Positions 48,757 to 51,501 of a DNA stretch of 51,501 bases are shown one piece after another. Source of the stretch: a virus; IMG/VR virus record IMGVR_UViG_3300042519_002678, positions 1 through 51,501 of that record; one strand, written 5' to 3'. The notes below the pieces were generated by a model that saw only the letters and a program-made list of their open reading frames with translations, had not been told where the DNA came from and did no database searches. The translations under genes and the position numbers were made by a program. Every line of letters starts with the position of its first letter. Position 1 is the stretch's first letter.

Positions 48757-49536
48757 GTGGTTTTTAATTTCAAAAGTTATCTAAAAGAATCTAAAAGTCC
48801 CTTCTATAACGAAGAACTTTGCCCTCTTTTTTGGGAAAAAGAAGGAGATGGCAAGGAGTTAGAGTGGAAGCTAGATCCTCTTGTGAGTAAGAAACTTCTG
48901 GATATAGCAAATGATTTTATAGAGGAAGGTTCGGATGTGCTAAAGAAAAAGGATGTTTTGGACATTCAGCTTGTTGGGTCCTTAACTGGTTATAACTGGA
49001 ACCAGTATTCTGATCTGGATCTACATATTATTGTAAATTTCAAAGACATGGGCGATGATCCTAAAATGATAGACTATGCTATGTATGGTCTAAAATTCTC
49101 ATGGAACACGAAACATGACATAACAATGAGAGGACATGACGTGGAGATAGCAGTACAGGACGAAGGATCGGAAAGCTACATTTCTACGGTATATTCACTT
49201 ACCAAGAAGAAATGGATTAAGAAACCTAAGTACTCACCACCTAAAATAGATGAGTTTATGGTAAATAAGAAGTTTAATTCTTTGGCTTACGATATAAGTA
49301 AACTTGAAAATAAGCTAGTGCTGGGTAATGTTTTTCCTTCTAATCCCAAGCCTCTTTATAATATGGCTGCTAAGCTAAAATCTAGGATAATGAAAATGAG
49401 AAAGGAGTCTTTGTCAAAGGGAGGAGAATTCTCTGCGGGTAATCTGGTCTTCAAGAAACTAAGATCTGAGGGATATATAGGTAAATTGATTGATACGATC
49501 ACAAAGTCATACGATAAAATATACACAATAAAATAA
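48757..49536 (+). CDS. nucleotidyltransferase-like protein with capsid-targeting-like N-terminus
   Basis: A 259-aa protein from GTG 48757; no better ATG lies nearby. The Pol-beta/MNT-type nucleotidyltransferase signature is IQLVGSLTGYNWNQYSDLDL then HIIV (residues ~67-90), i.e. GS followed by SDLDL, with a later DVEIAVQD giving the third acid. A helical C-terminal half (LAYDISKLENKL, IGKLIDTITKSYDKIY) follows. The N-terminus VFNFKSYLKESKS resembles T4 capsid-targeting peptides, ending in an LxE cleavage-like site, which would place the protein inside the head for injection. Target of nucleotidyl transfer unknown. Confidence 0.75.
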   Translation: MVFNFKSYLKESKSPFYNEELCPLFWEKEGDGKELEWKLDPLVSKKLLDIANDFIEEGSDVLKKKDVLDIQLVGSLTGYNWNQYSDLDLHIIVNFKDMGDDPKMIDYAMYGLKFSWNTKHDITMRGHDVEIAVQDEGSESYISTVYSLTKKKWIKKPKYSPPKIDEFMVNKKFNSLAYDISKLENKLVLGNVFPSNPKPLYNMAAKLKSRIMKMRKESLSKGGEFSAGNLVFKKLRSEGYIGKLIDTITKSYDKIYTIK

Positions 49537-49546
49537 AATAAAAATT

Positions 49547-51501
49547 ATGTCTTACGCAATAATCCCTAATGGTACTATTAAGAAAGGAGATCCTTTCGTA
49601 TGGATAGACGTCCCAACTGACGTAAATGGAGAGTTCTATAGTGAATTTGAGCTGGAGGACTTCCAGTGGTGGGCATACAGTAAGCCATTTAATGATTGGT
49701 TCAAATCCTCCGGTAGATCATGGCAAGCTTCAGAGTCTGAGATAATGAGCGATGGTGATGCTTTAGTAGAAAGATGGAAGACAGAGAAAGTAAAAGAGGG
49801 TAAACCCATAATGAGCTTTTTGGATTTTGTGAACGAGAGTGTAAGATCCGAATATATTGAACTTTTTGAGAAAGGACCGGAAGATGCATCAGGAGCACGC
49901 TCCGAAGGAACTGGTATAACCGCGCAGGATCAAATTAAATTCCTATTTGCTTACACTAAGCTAGTTAAACAAGGTGCTATACAGACCACATTTGATATGA
50001 ACACAGATTTTAATGTGGGCGACGAGAAGGCTTTCTTTTTAACTGCTGTTCAAGATGATGAAGAAGCGCAAGCTTTGAATATGAAGGCCTGTAAATTTAA
50101 GGCAAAGACTGGTCCCTCCTCCGGAGCAGGTAGGCTTGCACAAGCTACTGAGATGTATCCAGGTCCAGTCCCGGTACCGCCGGAGGCAACATCGAACTTT
50201 ATAGTAACAAAGATTCAACAGGATCTTTCCTCACTGGCTACATGGGGTCAAGGAATGTTAGCAGGATGGGGAATTTACAATGTGGCTGCTATTGCTGGAA
50301 CATCTTATTTAGCTTATAGAATATTTAACGGGTGGAAATTTGCTTCCGCAGTGAAAGCAATAGGCAGTTCAGGTGGACTGAATGCTGCAAAAACAGTAGC
50401 GGATCTTTTTAAAGGTGGAAGAGCAGCCAGAGGGGGTTTAGGAATTTTTGGAAAACTCGGAAAGAGCGTAGGAAGTTACATTTTTAAAGAAGGATTAGGT
50501 ACAGCAAAGGCGTTTAAGGCAGCAGGGAAGGCCTGGAAAGGAGCATCTAAAGCAAGGACAGCTATGAGACTGCTAAATACAGGTAAAGCTTTTTTAAAAG
50601 GTACAGTAGCAGGTGGTGCAAGATTTATACCCGTTCTTGGATGGGTTCTTACAGCTGTTGACGCAGTGGGCTCTATGATAAACTGGTACAGCGATAATCA
50701 AGCTCCAACTCCGGATGAAGCAGTTGAGCTTTTTGATGGTAAGAAGACGTTCTCCCCCTCATCGATAGAAGTTGGAGAGACTATAGTTCTTTGCTGGTCT
50801 CAACCTGATGATTCAGCTTGGGGTGCAGCTCTTTCTTGGGTAGTCAGCAACATTGGTGAGACTAGGACAATATTAGAAATGACAAAGATCATAAATGATG
50901 CCTCTGGAAATTCCATATTTATATTACAATCAGCTAATTCTACCAGCCTAAACGAGCAAATAAAGAGTAATATGTTAACTCTCATAGCAGTTCCTAATTC
51001 CGCTAAAATAAAAAACGGTATTGTAGATAACGATGAGTTTTCAGGTAAGATTTGTGGTGTTAGGAGGGATGACGTAAACGCAGAGGGAGACGCTATACCG
51101 GTTCCTTTTGATTTTCAAGGAGTTTGCAACTGGGATACTTTAGTTAGCGCAGTTGAATCATCAGAGGGTGTATTCTTTAAGGCAGACCCTAACGCTCCAG
51201 CTACATATGAATTTAATTTCGAGGACATGGACGGCGATAGAATAAACGTTGTTGGAACTTTAGTTACAGATGAGGATCTTGCTAATTTAACCACCGATGA
51301 TATAGAGAGAATATTTTACGGTGGAATCGATACGGGGAACTCTAGGAGAGGCGGGGAAGCTGAGAGTGAAGAGGAGGAAGAAGAAGACACGGAGGATCTA
51401 GAAACAGAGGAGACAAACGAATCATCTAGAGTGGTTAATTTCGAGAGTTTTAAAAGCGGTAGGCTATACGAGAGTGGAGATGAAGAGGACACTTCTGATG
51501 T
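49547..51501 (+). CDS. long phage protein with hydrophobic segments, 3'-truncated
   Basis: Frame open from ATG 49547 to the end of the window, at least 651 residues. Residues ~1-225 are soluble and acidic with several Trp. Residues ~226-390 are rich in Gly, Ala and Lys, with membrane-type stretches (LAGWGIYNVAAIAGTSYLAY, FIPVLGWVLTAVDAVGSM) like those of membrane-active or pre-toxin segments. Residues ~395-580 form a beta-rich domain (SPSSIEVGETIVLCW, FSGKICGVRRDDV). The sequence then becomes very acidic (a long Glu run) before VVNFESFKSGRLYES, which resembles a capsid-targeting/LxE cleavage element inside the chain. I infer a virion protein possibly ejected with DNA to act at the membrane; not recognised further. 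Confidence 0.65.
   Translation, partial: MSYAIIPNGTIKKGDPFVWIDVPTDVNGEFYSEFELEDFQWWAYSKPFNDWFKSSGRSWQASESEIMSDGDALVERWKTEKVKEGKPIMSFLDFVNESVRSEYIELFEKGPEDASGARSEGTGITAQDQIKFLFAYTKLVKQGAIQTTFDMNTDFNVGDEKAFFLTAVQDDEEAQALNMKACKFKAKTGPSSGAGRLAQATEMYPGPVPVPPEATSNFIVTKIQQDLSSLATWGQGMLAGWGIYNVAAIAGTSYLAYRIFNGWKFASAVKAIGSSGGLNAAKTVADLFKGGRAARGGLGIFGKLGKSVGSYIFKEGLGTAKAFKAAGKAWKGASKARTAMRLLNTGKAFLKGTVAGGARFIPVLGWVLTAVDAVGSMINWYSDNQAPTPDEAVELFDGKKTFSPSSIEVGETIVLCWSQPDDSAWGAALSWVVSNIGETRTILEMTKIINDASGNSIFILQSANSTSLNEQIKSNMLTLIAVPNSAKIKNGIVDNDEFSGKICGVRRDDVNAEGDAIPVPFDFQGVCNWDTLVSAVESSEGVFFKADPNAPATYEFNFEDMDGDRINVVGTLVTDEDLANLTTDDIERIFYGGIDTGNSRRGGEAESEEEEEEDTEDLETEETNESSRVVNFESFKSGRLYESGDEEDTSD

Overview
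The window is a 51.5-kb piece of a T4-like contractile-tailed phage (myovirus). Every gene is on the + strand, genes are packed with 1-8 nt overlaps or short gaps, and the diagnostic T4 genes are recognisable: small and large terminase (gp16, gp17), tail sheath (gp18), tail tube (gp19), a gp26-type hub/tail-assembly protein, portal (gp20), head-completion nuclease gp4, late sigma gp55, DNA ligase, clamp loader gp44 and the 5' nuclease rnh. The DNA is AT-rich and all three stop codons are used normally. Many leaders are A-rich with weak Shine-Dalgarno signals, which would fit a Bacteroidota host, but host identity is an inference that cannot be settled from this sequence. Major capsid, prohead protease, DNA polymerase and most baseplate genes are not here, so this is part of a larger genome.

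Layout. 1-3.3 kb: the 3' part of a very long tail or surface fibre made of Gly-Ser-Ser / Gly-Thr-Ser collagen-like triplets, with two globular islands. 3.3-4.0 kb: one small gene and a decayed fibre-tip remnant. 4.0-15.4 kb: one continuous, visibly more AT-rich operon of glycan-modifying genes: five or six glycosyltransferases, FkbM and class I methyltransferases, a DegT-like domain, a NeuD-like acyltransferase, and a GT4 fused to a TibC/BAHT-type protein O-heptosyltransferase. 15.5-28.1 kb: virion structure and packaging (large LamG-containing protein, terminases, oversized sheath, two tube paralogs, gp26-like gene with an RF2-like +1 frameshift site, tape-measure-like gene). 28.1-31.2 kb: dCMP deaminase, ECF-type sigma, membrane protein, PD-(D/E)XK nuclease. 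31.3-36.4 kb: membrane proteins, a pair of paralogous virion-like proteins and a large charged protein whose reading frame continues past its stop after an A10 run. 36.5-41.2 kb: gp55-like sigma, gp4-like nuclease and two tandem portal genes. 41.3-48.7 kb: DNA metabolism (ligase, clamp loader, GMP-kinase-like, 5' nuclease, UVR-motif protein, a UVDE-fold protein that has lost metal ligands, DnaQ-type exonuclease). 48.8-51.5 kb: a nucleotidyltransferase and a long 3'-truncated protein with hydrophobic segments.

How it fits together. The most interesting proposal is a phage-encoded protein O-glycosylation system: an eleven-gene operon, including a bacterial-autotransporter-type Ser heptosyltransferase, sits immediately downstream of a fibre that is mostly Gly-Ser/Thr triplets and could be its substrate. 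Other themes are duplication of single-copy virion genes (tube, portal, a virion-like pair), two candidate recoding sites, two sigma factors with a recurring GATATATAGA candidate late-promoter motif, and T4-style capsid-targeting-like peptides on several proteins.
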